NCBI GenBank assembly: GCA_003427395.1
Contig: BFEA01000582.1
Coordinates: 285,182-336,044, forward strand
Origin: Chara braunii
Lineage: Eukaryota; Streptophyta; Charophyceae; Charales; Characeae
DNA length: 50,863 nucleotides
Direction of reading: 5' to 3'
The position numbers were made by a program, and so were the translations under genes. Shown piece by piece: positions 1 through 8,866 of the stretch. Below the pieces are notes generated by a model. The model was not told the origin of the DNA. It saw only the letters and a list, made by a program, of their open reading frames with translations, and did no database searches. How positions within the stretch are numbered: the stretch's first letter is position 1; each line of letters starts with the position of its first letter.

Positions 1-78
<78 letters not shown>
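1..78. repeat. (GA)n microsatellite
   Basis: An uninterrupted GA dinucleotide tract begins at the window edge, so its full length is unknown. Confidence 0.97.
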
Positions 79-82
<4 letters not shown>

Positions 83-189
83 TCGCTACCATGATAGTAC
101 CATCCAGTTATTCCTTCCGGACAGTCGGCTGTCCTTGCGCTAGAAATCGGATGTCCGCAGGCCTGTCCAGAGTAATTTTTTTGGTAATT

Positions 190-261
190 GGGATCGGAAA
201 ACGAGCACATCACCGCCGTGACATCGGTCGGCTGGATGTTCATTATGCAACAGTTATCGCC
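190..261 (-). pseudogene. degenerate relative of ALS exon 2 end and donor
   Basis: Read on the minus strand, 261-232 matches the last 30 bases of ALS exon 2 at about 24 of 30 positions, including the run ATAATGAAC. After an 18-base insert (231-214), 213-190 resembles the start of the following ALS intron (GTGATGTGC then TTTTCC). A CTAG acceptor-like site sits directly before it. It lies 3.4 kb downstream of exon 2, and codons after the insert do not resemble ALS. It may be a small tandem duplicate or a decayed exon copy. The rest of 79-502 shows no gene that I recognise. Confidence 0.4.
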
Positions 262-502
262 TAGAAAAATAATTATTTATGGACAACAGTTCAAAAAGCA
301 TAATAAATTAAATAATTTGTTTCCATTTTTTTTTTTGGTTTCTCCACAGGTCTGTCCACCTTCCCCCTAGGTCCACCTACGGGAACTTTGTTACGAATTC
401 TCCTTCCTCTAAAGAGTCTAAACGATAACAGTTTGAAGAACTTCTCACAGCAGCTGCAGTGACAAACCGCGAGGATCACCGCAACGCAATCCAGACACTT
501 CA

Positions 503-606
503 CCGGGGCCTAGGTCCCACTTACGCGAATTACGCGATATCGACCATAGATAGCAAAGATTAACGGCCACAATCTCTTAATCCGTGCAAGTGGGACCTTG
601 CCCCGG
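503..606. repeat. foldback element, AGGTCCCACTT family, copy 1
   Basis: Imperfect inverted repeat. The left arm starts CCGGGGCCTAGGTCCCACTT and the right arm ends in the complement, AAGTGGGACC...CCCCGG-like (591-606). The middle contains GATATCGACC. A second copy lies at 8400-8506 with the same arms and core. Both are bounded by CCG, which fits a 3-bp target duplication. Confidence 0.7.
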
Positions 607-1162
607 ACCATACGATTGGTCAGACCACGGCGCGCTCTGTACAAAAGGGCAGGCCGTGGGACGTCATCCACACAAGCTGAGGATTCTCGGCGAATTTCTC
701 GCTTACTAGGGGATCGCAAACATAGGCCCTGTGTATGTGTAAAATTGCAGGCCCTGATTCCTATCTCGAATCTTTGTTTCTCTTTCGGTAGCCTCTCTAA
801 GTTCCTTCTCTAACCGTAAGCGGATCAACTCCACCTGTTGGAGTTTTATTGCCTCTTCTGTGCGTGGAGATGGCAAGTTGTACTGCAAAACGTCATCAGC
901 ACAAGCTGCCTAGGCAGGGCCCTCTCGAAATTATCTGCACAAAAGGGGAGAGGGCCCTGTGTAAAACTGCAATTATGATATAGCATTAATAATAGTATTA
1001 AATTAAGTCTATTATCTACAAACAACTTTTGGCTGAGGTTCCTTGCGAAATTCCTTAGTAAGTTAATACTAATTAGTAATTTGGAGATAAATAATTAAGA
1101 AAACAAGAGTCGAGATACATGGGCATACACCCCTTTTTTCAAGTCTAAATTTTAAACCGTCT
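607..1162. other. non-coding stretch, nothing recognised
   Basis: No convincing reading frame. A short inverted pair (AGGGCCCTCTC near 917-929 and GAGAGGGCCCT near 949-959) forms a small hairpin. The rest is AT-rich sequence downstream of ALS. Confidence 0.5.
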
Positions 1163-1486
1163 TTAAACCACCAGTACTTGGCCCATACATCGGCCGCGCC
1201 GGTTCGGCAGTTTTATTTGTGAAGGCCCGCGGGCCCAGTCGGGACAAGTCCGGTAGTTCGACAACGGACATAGGTTTACGACCGTTTGTGCCTGGCCGGC
1301 CAGCCAACGTACGGAAATCATTGAGCTGTACGGACGAAAGTTGTCGTGAACCGAAAGGCGGGGAAAAAAAAGAAAAAAAAAGAAAAAAAGTATTTGACAG
1401 GTGGTTTCACGCCGCGCGGTGGCCGGTGGGTGCTTGCACGTGCGACCTTGTCCGCCCGGTCTGCCATCGCCTCAGCCCGTCGCGTG

Positions 1487-1566
<80 letters not shown>

Positions 1567-1669
1567 GTCAGTCGAAAGCGCTGCCTTTCGTCAGGGGAAA
1601 GGCGCAGAGAGAGAGGGAGAGAGAGAGCAGAAAGACGCAGAGAGAGAGAGAGAGAGAGAGAAGAAAGAC

Positions 1670-1746
<77 letters not shown>

Positions 1747-1747
1747 N

Positions 1748-1808
<61 letters not shown>

Positions 1809-2421
1809 CAGAGAGCCCCCAGACACCATCGTTTCCTCGCCTTCGTTGCCGCAACGCCGGACGTTCATCGAGTGGGCGAGGGGCTTTTTCGGAGATGAAG
1901 TCGTAGACCCAAGCCCCTCGTATGAGTTCTCTTCGATGCGGGCCGTTGACGAAACGAAAGCGCCATCTTCATAGGTATGTTGCCATCGTCGTGAATGTAG
2001 TGTAAGTTGTGACATTGATGGCCACGCAGGGCGATTGACAGTGCGACGGTGTAGGAGCGACGACGGCCAGACAGGAGGACACTACGACGGCGGAGGCGGG
2101 AACAAACGGACCAAAAACATCGCCATGCAGCCTTGAGGCCTCATGCGGCGATTGAACGGAAACCGAAAACACAAAAAGAGGAAAAAAAAATACAAAAAAA
2201 TAAACCTAACGCTACTCTGTACGGAACTGATGTGCACTTACTGGCGGAAGGACTACAAGATGTCCGTCAAAGAAAACCAACAAAAGAGGCCGCAGTGCCG
2301 AAACGTGGTACCGGTACCGGTACCGACTTTTTCTTTCTTTTGACAGAGGCTCGGCAAAAATCGGCGCGCAGGCATAATTCAGGCTCGGCTTCAATAGCTG
2401 GGCCAAGTACTGGTGGTTTAA
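1163..2421. mobile_element. non-autonomous element with 23-bp terminal inverted repeats
   Basis: The left end (1163-1185) starts TTAAACCACCAGTACTTGGC and the right end (2399-2421) is its exact inverted complement. The same ends bound a 342-bp element at 15531-15872. Both elements also share internal sequence near the right end (GGCTCGGCAAAA..., ending in TCAATAGCT). The interior here has been enlarged by GA microsatellites, and no transposase is visible. The open frames inside are read-through of the GA repeat and an A-rich stretch (2155-2200). The element is a MITE-like or deleted DNA transposon of unassigned superfamily. Confidence 0.65.
1491..1805. repeat. (GA)n microsatellites, interrupted
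   Basis: Two GA tracts (1491-1562 and about 1606-1805) are separated by unique sequence containing CTGCCTTTCG. An undetermined base at 1747 suggests an assembly difficulty. The Arg-Glu and Ser-Leu repeat frames produced here are not genes. Confidence 0.95.
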
Positions 2422-2793
2422 GCCCTCTTTATAAGGGCCCAACCCCCCTGGTTGACGCATCGCCGTATGGGAAGATGAGAATACGTAGAATAGATAGATT
2501 ACGGATGCTCAGGCGGTGTGCAAACCTTGGTCAAAGAGATTTTTCTTTTTAGAATCCTTTTCTCAAGTTGCACTTTTTTTTTTACCTGCCTGGATTTCCC
2601 GGGTGCGTGTGCCCCTGTCAGACGACTGGCAGTGCCCAGCATAAGATTTCTATTATTGTTTTGATTATTTTAAAAAAGCAACATGTAAAGTTCATTATGA
2701 AAATCAATAGACGTAAGGTGATGAAACCAGAGTCTAGAGAGAGAGAGCGCATCAGCTGTACGTTCATCAAACAGTGATCGGTGAGAGTATACT

Positions 2794-2918
2794 CGCACTC
2801 AGCCCTTAAAATCACAGAAATTCAAAACGAGCGGCCAGATAAAGTCCAGCTTTAAGAAGGACTCAATCTGGCTGCTGATTTTGCGATTCTGCGATTTTGA
2901 GGGCCTACTGTGAGTGCG
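2794..2918. repeat. foldback element
   Basis: Inverted arms start CGCACTCAGCCCTTAAAATC (2794) and end ...TGAGTGCG (2918). They pair over about 60 bases each, including GCCAGAT near the centre. It is a single copy here with no coding capacity. The surrounding 2422-3297 shows only A-rich and G-rich simple sequence. Confidence 0.6.
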
Positions 2919-3347
2919 CCCTGAGAACAGTACATTTTTTATGAGGCTGTCAAAAGTTGAAAAAACAAACAAAATCTGTAAGTTGTACTAAGTTCTATAA
3001 ATATTAAATAGTGAATAAGGTGATGAAATTGGACTTGGAAAACAAGCGCAAAAATGGCCTGGTGAAATGCAGGCAGAAAGGGAGGAAAGGACAAGAAACA
3101 GAGGGGGGAGGGGGGGGGAGGGGGACCGGATTCATGAGGAGGCTGAACCCTCTACAGTCTGCAGAGTCCCCTAACCGATATTAAATGATACTGTTAAGTC
3201 ATGATCCACTTTATCCCCAGTTGCAGTTGAGCATCAACGAGCCAACGACTGCCCACCACAACCGATACCCTGAGGTGGGCTTCAACCAGTTTATTAAACT
3301 TTATATTCTATAATAATACTGTTAATTAATACATAAATAGATGGATC

Positions 3348-3400
3348 CATCCGTTAACGATACAGAAGACTACTAGCATGGCCCCTGCACAAGGATGACA
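3348..3400 (+). pseudogene. U6 snRNA-derived fragment 1
   Basis: The segment runs CATCCG...AACGATACAG...TAGCATGGCCCCTGC...AAGGATGACA in the order of U6 snRNA. It matches the invariant core exactly over TAGCATGGCCCCTGC. The 5' stem-loop and the 3' end with its T-run terminator are missing, and a poly(A) run follows at once. The bases between CATCCG and AACGATACAG are partly deleted. This looks like a retroposed U6 fragment, not a working gene. Confidence 0.75.
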
Positions 3401-3494
3401 AAAAAAAAACACAAAAACAAAAAAAATCAGATGGATGCAAGGTGCGGAAAGCGGAATCGAACTTTATTCTATAAAATACATAAATAGATGGATT

Positions 3495-3551
3495 CATCCG
3501 TTAAAAATGAAACGATACAGAAGACTAGCATGCCACCTTCACAAGGATAAC
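3495..3551 (+). pseudogene. U6 snRNA-derived fragment 2
   Basis: Second U6-like segment in the tandem duplication. It keeps the spacing between CATCCG and ACGATACAG better than fragment 1 (CCGTTAAAAATGAAACGATA) but is more diverged in the core (GCATGCCACCTTCACAAGG). It is again followed by poly(A) rather than a U6 3' end. Confidence 0.7.
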
Positions 3552-3628
3552 CAAAAAAAAAAAACAGAAAAAAAAAAAAAAGATGGTTGCAAGGTGAGGA
3601 AAGCGGAATAGGAAAATGCGCACATCAC

Positions 3629-3741
3629 CTGTACGTTCATTATGAAACTGCCGTCGCCGTCTATGTCAATCACAGGTAAGCCAGGCGATGCGACGGCCGC
3701 ACCTAACGCAGCTGGCAGGCCGAACCCCATCGTTCCGAGAC
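3629..3741 (-). CDS. ALS: acetolactate synthase, exon 2 (113 bp)
   Basis: Preceded on the minus strand by the acceptor GGTGACAG and followed by the donor GTGATG. The first two bases complete the Gly codon left open by exon 1 (phase 1), and 37 codons follow, ending in frame at CAG. The peptide begins [10 protein letters not shown] and ends [12 protein letters not shown]. It holds the GDG of the thiamine-diphosphate/Mg motif, but the paired downstream Asn residues are in a later exon not present in this window. I searched 1-3600 by eye for the typical next segment and did not find it, so the gene runs off the left edge. Confidence 0.9.
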
Positions 3742-3985
3742 CTGTCACCAAAAAAGAAGGGGTTGGGTGGTGATTTTGTTTTTACCCCGCAAAGTTGAGC
3801 AAACATCAAAAGGGGGGGTGTTATAATAGCAGTAATTATCTTAACAGAAACTTTTTTCAATGTTGGAAATGTTCATTCAGAAAAAAAAAAGAAAAAAAAA
3901 AAAGAAGAATGGTTTCAGTGTTCTCTTCGTGTTTGTCCTCTCCGTTTTAATAGTTTGTTTCCGAATCGCAAAATCCGCTGATATA

Positions 3986-4154
3986 GGGCCAGATCCCACT
4001 GGCAAAGAGGATTGGAAGCAGTGTCTGAATCTGGACGTGTTCCACGCAGAGGTACAGAGAATTAGATCAATAACAATTCTTCGCACCTGTCCACAAACAC
4101 GTCCACATTCAGACACTTACTACAATGATCCTCTTTGCCAGTGGGATCTCGCCC
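3986..4154. mobile_element. foldback MITE, GGGCCAGATCCC family, copy 1
   Basis: 169-bp inverted repeat with arms of about 70 bp starting GGGCCAGATCCCACTGGCAA. It is flanked by ATA on both sides. It is homologous to copies at 13951-14116 and 14563-14728. Confidence 0.85.
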
Positions 4155-4195
4155 ATATATGTGACACAGTTAAAATATAGGGGAACCTACGTGGT

Positions 4196-4365
4196 AGTCA
4201 CAAAAACATTTTGAAATTACACTTGGGGCCAAAAAAAACGAGTTTGAAATTGCACTCCGGGCACTGTACCTGACTGGAAAGCTGGCTTGTATACATTGCC
4301 CGGAGTGCACTTTGAAACTTGTTTTGGCCCCAAGTGTAATTTCAAACTGTTTTAAGTTTGTGACT
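4196..4365. repeat. foldback element, 170 bp
   Basis: Inverted arms run from AGTCACAAAAAC to GTTTGTGACT. The inner parts (ACACTTGGGGCCAAAA and TTTTGGCCCCAAGTGT) pair perfectly, as do TGCACTCCGGGCA and TGCCCGGAGTGCA. It lies 41 bp from the previous foldback. Confidence 0.85.
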
Positions 4366-4520
4366 CCTGCATATTTACACCTATAATATATTACACGATT
4401 TATTATCTGCTCTGCTCGAGCATGCGACGTGATCTGGAGTCTGGACAAGTGGACCACCACCGAACAGGAACACCAGCCAACGACCACCATCATCCTCACA
4501 CAGCCCTCAATACAAATACC

Positions 4521-4581
4521 CAAAGTCCATATACATCCAAGGGGTCAGGCGTTTTCCGGCCTGGATGTACGTGGACTGTGG
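4521..4581. repeat. short hairpin
   Basis: 22-base arms (4521-4542 and 4560-4581; CAAAGTCCATATACATCCAA opposite its complement) lie around a 17-base loop, with a few mismatches. Confidence 0.6.
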
Positions 4582-5033
4582 CTAAGTGCAGATACATCAA
4601 GGCGATAAGGCATTTCCAGAATACCGTATCCTCAATTTCATGAATTTTTTGCCAAAAAAAGAGATTTCAATTTTCGTTCACAAAATATAAAATGTCCGTC
4701 TTGACGAAAAATCGGTGCAATGAGACGAAGTTTCACCAAGGGAACAAATTGACAAACTTCCAAAGATGCATTCCACTGCTTCCATATTGATGATTTGAGT
4801 CATGAACCAGTGACAACTTTCGGTCCAGATGCATTATAATGGATCGAGCATACGACCCTGACAGCGTCACGCTTAGTACTTAGGGAAGGCTGTCTATCAT
4901 TCGCAAAAACAGTGACAACTTTCCGTCCAGATGCAGTGGACAGCCTCGACAGTCCCATATTGATGATTTGAGTCATGAACTACTTCCAACCCCTGTTGCA
5001 AGTGGACAGCCAGGCAGATGAGAAAGCAAGCAG

Positions 5034-5136
5034 CTACCCTCTTCACCCGAATAGAACACCCGGCGGTCATTATAGCTGAATTCGGTGCAACTTACGGTCC
5101 AGATGCAGCGATAACAACCGGGCGTTCTAACGGTAG
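5034..5136. mobile_element. foldback element, CTACC family, copy 1
   Basis: It starts CTACCCTCTTCACCCGAATA and ends GGGCGTTCTAACGGTAG. Internal AACTTACGGTCCAGATGCA-type sequence recurs just upstream at about 4808-4840 and 4909-4935, so 4745-5136 appears to be a jumble of derivatives. Homologous copies lie at 6662-6775 and 7645-7756. Confidence 0.7.
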
Positions 5137-5550
5137 GAAACAGCAAGGCATCAAAGCAGCGGACAGCAAAGCAACAGCCAAGCAGATAGGCTTGGAGGGC
5201 ACTGCGGAGGAGGGTGGGCAGGCAAACAACAAGTCAAGCAGAAGGGCAGCATGCAGCTAGTAAGCGAAAAAACAACAAAGCAAGAAAGCAACTAAGGAAC
5301 AAGGCCACGAGACAACGAGGCAGAACTGACAAGGCCTCAAAACCCACCATGCACGTGGCACTGTAACCCATAACCACAATGCACGGTGCACTGTAACCTA
5401 AGCAGAGGGCTACAATGCAGCAAGGCAGCAAGGCAGTAAGAAAGCAAGGAAGCAAGGCAACAAGGCATGAACTCCGAGGCAACAAGGCAGCGGGGCAGCA
5501 AGGCAACAAGGCAGAGGGGCAGCAACGCAACAAGGCAGCAAGGCAGGGAG

Positions 5551-5759
5551 GCAACAAGGCAGGGACTCCGAGGCAAAAAGGCAACAAGGCAGGGACTTCG
5601 AGGCAAAAAGGCAACAAGGCAGGGACTCCGAGGCAAAAAGGCAACAAGGCAGGGACTCCGAGGCAATAAGGCAACAGGCAGGGACTCCGAGGCAATAAGG
5701 CAACAAGGCAGGGACTCCGAGGCAATAAGGCAACAAGGCAGGGACTCGGAGGCAACAAG
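5551..5759 (+). repeat. 30-bp minisatellite, seven units
   Basis: Seven units of GCAACAAGGCAGGGACTCCG plus AGGCAAWAAG start at 5551, 5581, 5611, 5641, 5671 (29 bp), 5700 and 5730. They sit in a wider degenerate GGCAACAA/GGCAGCAA region (about 5400-5880). There are no spacers, so it is not a CRISPR-type array. Long frames across it encode only repeats. Confidence 0.9.
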
Positions 5760-6242
5760 GCAGGAAGGCAACGAGGCAAAAAGGCAGCAAGACAGCAAGG
5801 CATGAGGCAGCACCGACAAGGCAGCCAAAAACAAGGCAAACAGGAAAGCAGCAGGGAATCACAACTGAGACAAGGCAAGCGGATGAGCGACCAGGCAGCA
5901 GAGTAACAGTGTCACTGACAAGGCAGTCCACCCATCCAACATGGAGCAAAGGAGATCCATCACTTACTCACACCTTAAGTACAACTCTTATGGACTGCTA
6001 GGTTGACGAGTGTTTGTCACCACTCACGGAACACACAGACAGAGGCATCTCGAACACAGCAGTCCGTGTCTAAACCAACAGGCACCGACTGTTTGGCACA
6101 TCTTGAAGGTTTTCACTTCGACATAAAACAGAGGATCACAGGAAAAGACCAGAGAACACATATTAAACTCTACAAGCACAAAAACAACAAGTCGTAAGAG
6201 AAGAAGAGAAGAAGTGAAGTTATATATCAATCTGATTTCCTG

Positions 6243-6484
6243 CGCGCGCGTGTGTGTGTGTGTGTTTGTGTGTGCGTGATGAGGTGTGTGTATATAATAC
6301 ACCATTGATAAATGCTTCAGCCCATGACACGGTCTGAACCACGACCGCTCATCATGAGCCAAGAAAAAAAAAAAAAAGAAAAAAAATTGCGGTGTCAAAA
6401 ACGTGCTCGCCCATTCAATAATTTAATTATTATTTTATTTTTCCTAATTTTTATTATTATTATTTATTTTTAGAATTTGATTTT

Positions 6485-6528
<44 letters not shown>
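6243..6528. repeat. GT microsatellite, AT-rich and poly(A) tract
   Basis: A CG/GT repeat lies at 6243-6276, an AT-rich stretch at about 6415-6490 and a long A run at 6491-6528. Confidence 0.9.
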
Positions 6529-6530
<2 letters not shown>

Positions 6531-6661
6531 CCAGTTACCCGATGACCACTTCCGCTGCGCAGCACTCGATATGAATTTTCTGCCCCTTTGAGACAAAGGT
6601 TCCCCCAGGGAAAAAATTGACCCACTCCCACAGGGGTATTATTGCAAAGCTTTCCAGCGTA

Positions 6662-6775
6662 CTACCCGTCTTCACCCGAATAGTATACGGCCGGTCATTG
6701 TCGCTGTTTCTGGACTGAAAGTTGGCCCATATACAGCTTTAATGACCGGGCGTTCTATTCGTGTGACAACGGTAG
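6662..6775. mobile_element. foldback element, CTACC family, copy 2
   Basis: It starts CTACCCGTCTTCACCCGAAT and ends GACAACGGTAG. The inner arms include CCGGTCATTG and AATGACCGGGCG. Confidence 0.75.
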
Positions 6776-7100
6776 TGGAACATCAAGCCAGCATATTATC
6801 TATGACCTATGACACCGCGACATGCATGTACATAGTCAACAAAGGGCCTTGCTCCACTGCACAGTATCTGGACCTCTGAATGGTCCCCATACATTCAAAA
6901 AAAATGTTGGGTCAGCCCGATTCAGATTGACGTGCCGTGGAGCGCGGCGCCAAAGGCTAATGGAAAAGTTACGTATCATTCACAACACAACAGTGTGTAA
7001 TGGAAAAGCACGCCAAGACGCCCACCGGTTAAGGATGACATACTGTTTCGTTGGACTCTCTCCGACTCGTCAGCAGGTAGGGGGCTAACTATATTTATAT

Positions 7101-7484
7101 GGGTCTCGCCGCACGGGACACGAAACGAAAACGAAACGAGCGCATCTGCCCGCGAAAGGTGGCAAAATACACACGTTACTATTTATCGCAAACCGATGAA
7201 CCTGGCCATTTTCTACAGGAAGATGCACTCGTTTCGTTTTTCCGTTCGTGTCCCGTACGGCACACGAAACGAAAACGAAACGCGTGCATCTGCCGACGAA
7301 AGGTGGCAAAATACCCTCGTTACTATTTATAGCAAACCGATGAACCTCGCCATTTTCTTCAGGAAGATGCACTCGGTGGCAAAATACACTCGTTACTATT
7401 TATAACAAACCGATGAAACTGGCCATTTTCTGCAGGAAGATGCACTCGTTTCGTTTTTCCTTTCGTGTCCTGTGCGGCGACGCC
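7101..7484. mobile_element. compound foldback element, GGGYCTCGCC family
   Basis: It begins GGGTCTCGCCGCACGGGACA. Arms rich in CACGAAACGAAAACGAAACG alternate with their complements (about 7101, 7205-7262, 7262 and 7420-7484). The middle unit GGTGGCAAAATAC...CAAACCGATGAA occurs three times. It looks like two foldbacks fused or nested, with one internal duplication. Confidence 0.75.
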
Positions 7485-7644
7485 GTATATGCCCCACCGT
7501 CTCAAGCTGGACCCTTTCAAATTGGCGAAAATGGTAAACACGACAGACTTAAACTACTGAGCCCTCGACAGTCTGCAGCATCCCCATATAAAATGTAAAT
7601 ATAAAGTCAATGCTTTTTTGGGATGAGGTAAAATCTACTTGATC

Positions 7645-7756
7645 CTACCTTCTTCCCCCGAATACAACGTAAGGTCATTATAGTTGTGTATTTGAGCCAC
7701 TTTCAGTCTAGATACAGCTATAATGACCGTACGTTGTATTCGGGGAAAAAAGGTAG
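7645..7756. mobile_element. foldback element, CTACC family, copy 3
   Basis: The most symmetric copy: CTACCTTCTTCCCCCGAATA... pairs with ...TATTCGGGGAAAAAAGGTAG. The inner arms are CGTAAGGTCATTATAG and CTATAATGACCGTACG. Confidence 0.8.
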
Positions 7757-8154
7757 TTGCGAGTGGACAGCCAGACAGGTCAGACGGCAAACAGGGAGCC
7801 AAGCAGTAAAGTCATATATCAAAGACGTTTTTGCTTTTGTTTTTCTTTTTGTTTTTCTTTTAAATAAAAATAATTGGACCATTTCTCGATTTATGCGTGT
7901 CATCCTTGCGCAGGTGCTATTTGCTAATTACCCTTTTGTACCGTTGCAATTTCAAACGGATGTCCCCAAGGACAAAGACGTTTGACTGCGTGCTGTTGCG
8001 CAGAGTGGCAGCAGCACCGAGACAGCTGAACAGAATTGGACGAAGCAGTCGGCAGCGGGGGCGAAGCAGCGAGGAACAGACCGAAAAAAAAAAAAAAAAA
8101 AAAAAAAAGGCCAAACTGACAGGTAGAGCGGCCAGGCAACAACAACAAGGCGAA

Positions 8155-8328
8155 GGGCCTCGCCAGGCGGCACACGAAACGAAAACGAAACGAGTGCATC
8201 TGCCCACGGAAGGTGGCAAAATACACTCGTTACTTTTTATAGCAAGCCGATGAACCTGCCCGTTTTCTGTCGGAGGAGGCACTCGTTTAGTTTAAATTTT
8301 CGTTTCGTGTGCCGGTGCGGCGGACGCT
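8155..8328. mobile_element. foldback element, GGGYCTCGCC family
   Basis: It starts GGGCCTCGCCAGGCGGCACA and ends in the inverted TTTCGTTTCGTGTGCCG sequence. The core is GGTGGCAAAATACACTCGTT, as in 7101-7484. A possible GAA target duplication lies at 8152-8154 and 8329-8331. Confidence 0.7.
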
Positions 8329-8399
8329 GAAAGAAGTGAGAGAAGCACGGACCGACGAGGCAAGCAAATCAAAAAATAAATTAAAAAACTGGGGCACAG

Positions 8400-8506
8400 C
8401 CGGGGATAGGTCCCACTTACACGAATTATTAAGCGATATCGACCGTAGAGAGCAAAGATCACCGGCCAGAATCTCTTCATCCGTGCAAGTGGGACCTTGC
8501 CCCCGG
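8400..8506. repeat. foldback element, AGGTCCCACTT family, copy 2
   Basis: Close homologue of 503-606 (AGGTCCCACTTACACGAATT...GTGCAAGTGGGACCTTGCCC), with CCG on both flanks. Confidence 0.75.
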
Positions 8507-8560
8507 GCAGTACCGACAAAGCATGTCCAGGCATACAGCGCGGACCAAGCAAAGCAGAGA

Positions 8561-8728
8561 GAGCGCACCACCTTGTCGAAACCGAAAACGTACGACTACA
8601 TGTTCCCGCAAGGTGTGGCCAGATGCATCCGTTACTACATATATAGCAACGGATGCATCGTTCCACCTTTCCGCGTAAGATGCATTGCATTCGTACGTTT
8701 TCGTTTCGACAGTTGTGCGGCGAGGCCC
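8561..8728. mobile_element. foldback element, diverged GGGYCTCGCC family
   Basis: The arms TGTCGAAACCGAAAACGTACG-type and CGTACGTTTTCGTTTCGACA pair. An internal palindrome (GATGCATCCGTT / AACGGATGCATC) is present. The right end GCGGCGAGGCCC is typical of the family, while the left terminus has been lost. Confidence 0.65.
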
Positions 8729-8866
8729 TTACTTGTATATATCATCACATGAATATCAGAGCGCAAATGCGAAAAAAACTGGGCGGTTCCACATATAGTG
8801 CAGAAACTTCTACCGACGGACTGTACGTTGTTGACGTCATCAACGGACCCAGGTAGTTCCACATAC

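Larger units (their letters stand above)
3298..3613. repeat. tandem duplication (two units of about 155-163 bp) carrying U6-like segments
   Basis: Units 3298-3460 and 3461-3613 share a leader (CTTTAT...ACATAAATAGATGGAT), a U6 snRNA-like core, a poly(A)-rich stretch and a trailer (GATGG.TGCAAGGTG.GGAAAGCGGAAT). The second unit ends just before the ALS exon 2 donor region. Confidence 0.75.
3742..8866 (-). other. ALS intron 1, repeat-packed
   Basis: The 5.1-kb interval lies between the exon 1 donor (GTATGT at 8866-8861) and the exon 2 acceptor. It contains about twelve foldback elements, a 30-bp minisatellite, GT and poly(A) tracts, and no other gene. The two exons join in frame across it. Confidence 0.85.

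Noticed and set aside
190-261. The missing third ALS exon
   Set aside because: It resembles the end of exon 2, not the downstream NN-containing segment, and its continuation does not read as ALS.
1219-2015. Long Arg-Glu / Ser-Leu repeat frames
   Set aside because: Translations of GA microsatellites with no conserved flanking domain.
3348-3551. Functional U6 snRNA genes
   Set aside because: No upstream pol III promoter elements (USE/TATA at proper spacing) seen, 5' stem-loop missing, A run instead of the T terminator, and core mutated in copy 2.
5551-5759. Regular 30-bp repeats that could be taken for a CRISPR array
   Set aside because: Units are directly adjacent with no spacers, and the context is a eukaryotic intron; it is a minisatellite.
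5234-5949. Long open frames on both strands (Leu/Pro/Cys-rich or Gln/Ala/Arg-rich)
   Set aside because: They exist only because the minisatellite and GGCAACAA-type repeats lack stops in several frames.
6003-6197. Short frame downstream of the minisatellite
   Set aside because: Lies within the ALS intron, on the opposite strand, with no recognisable motif.
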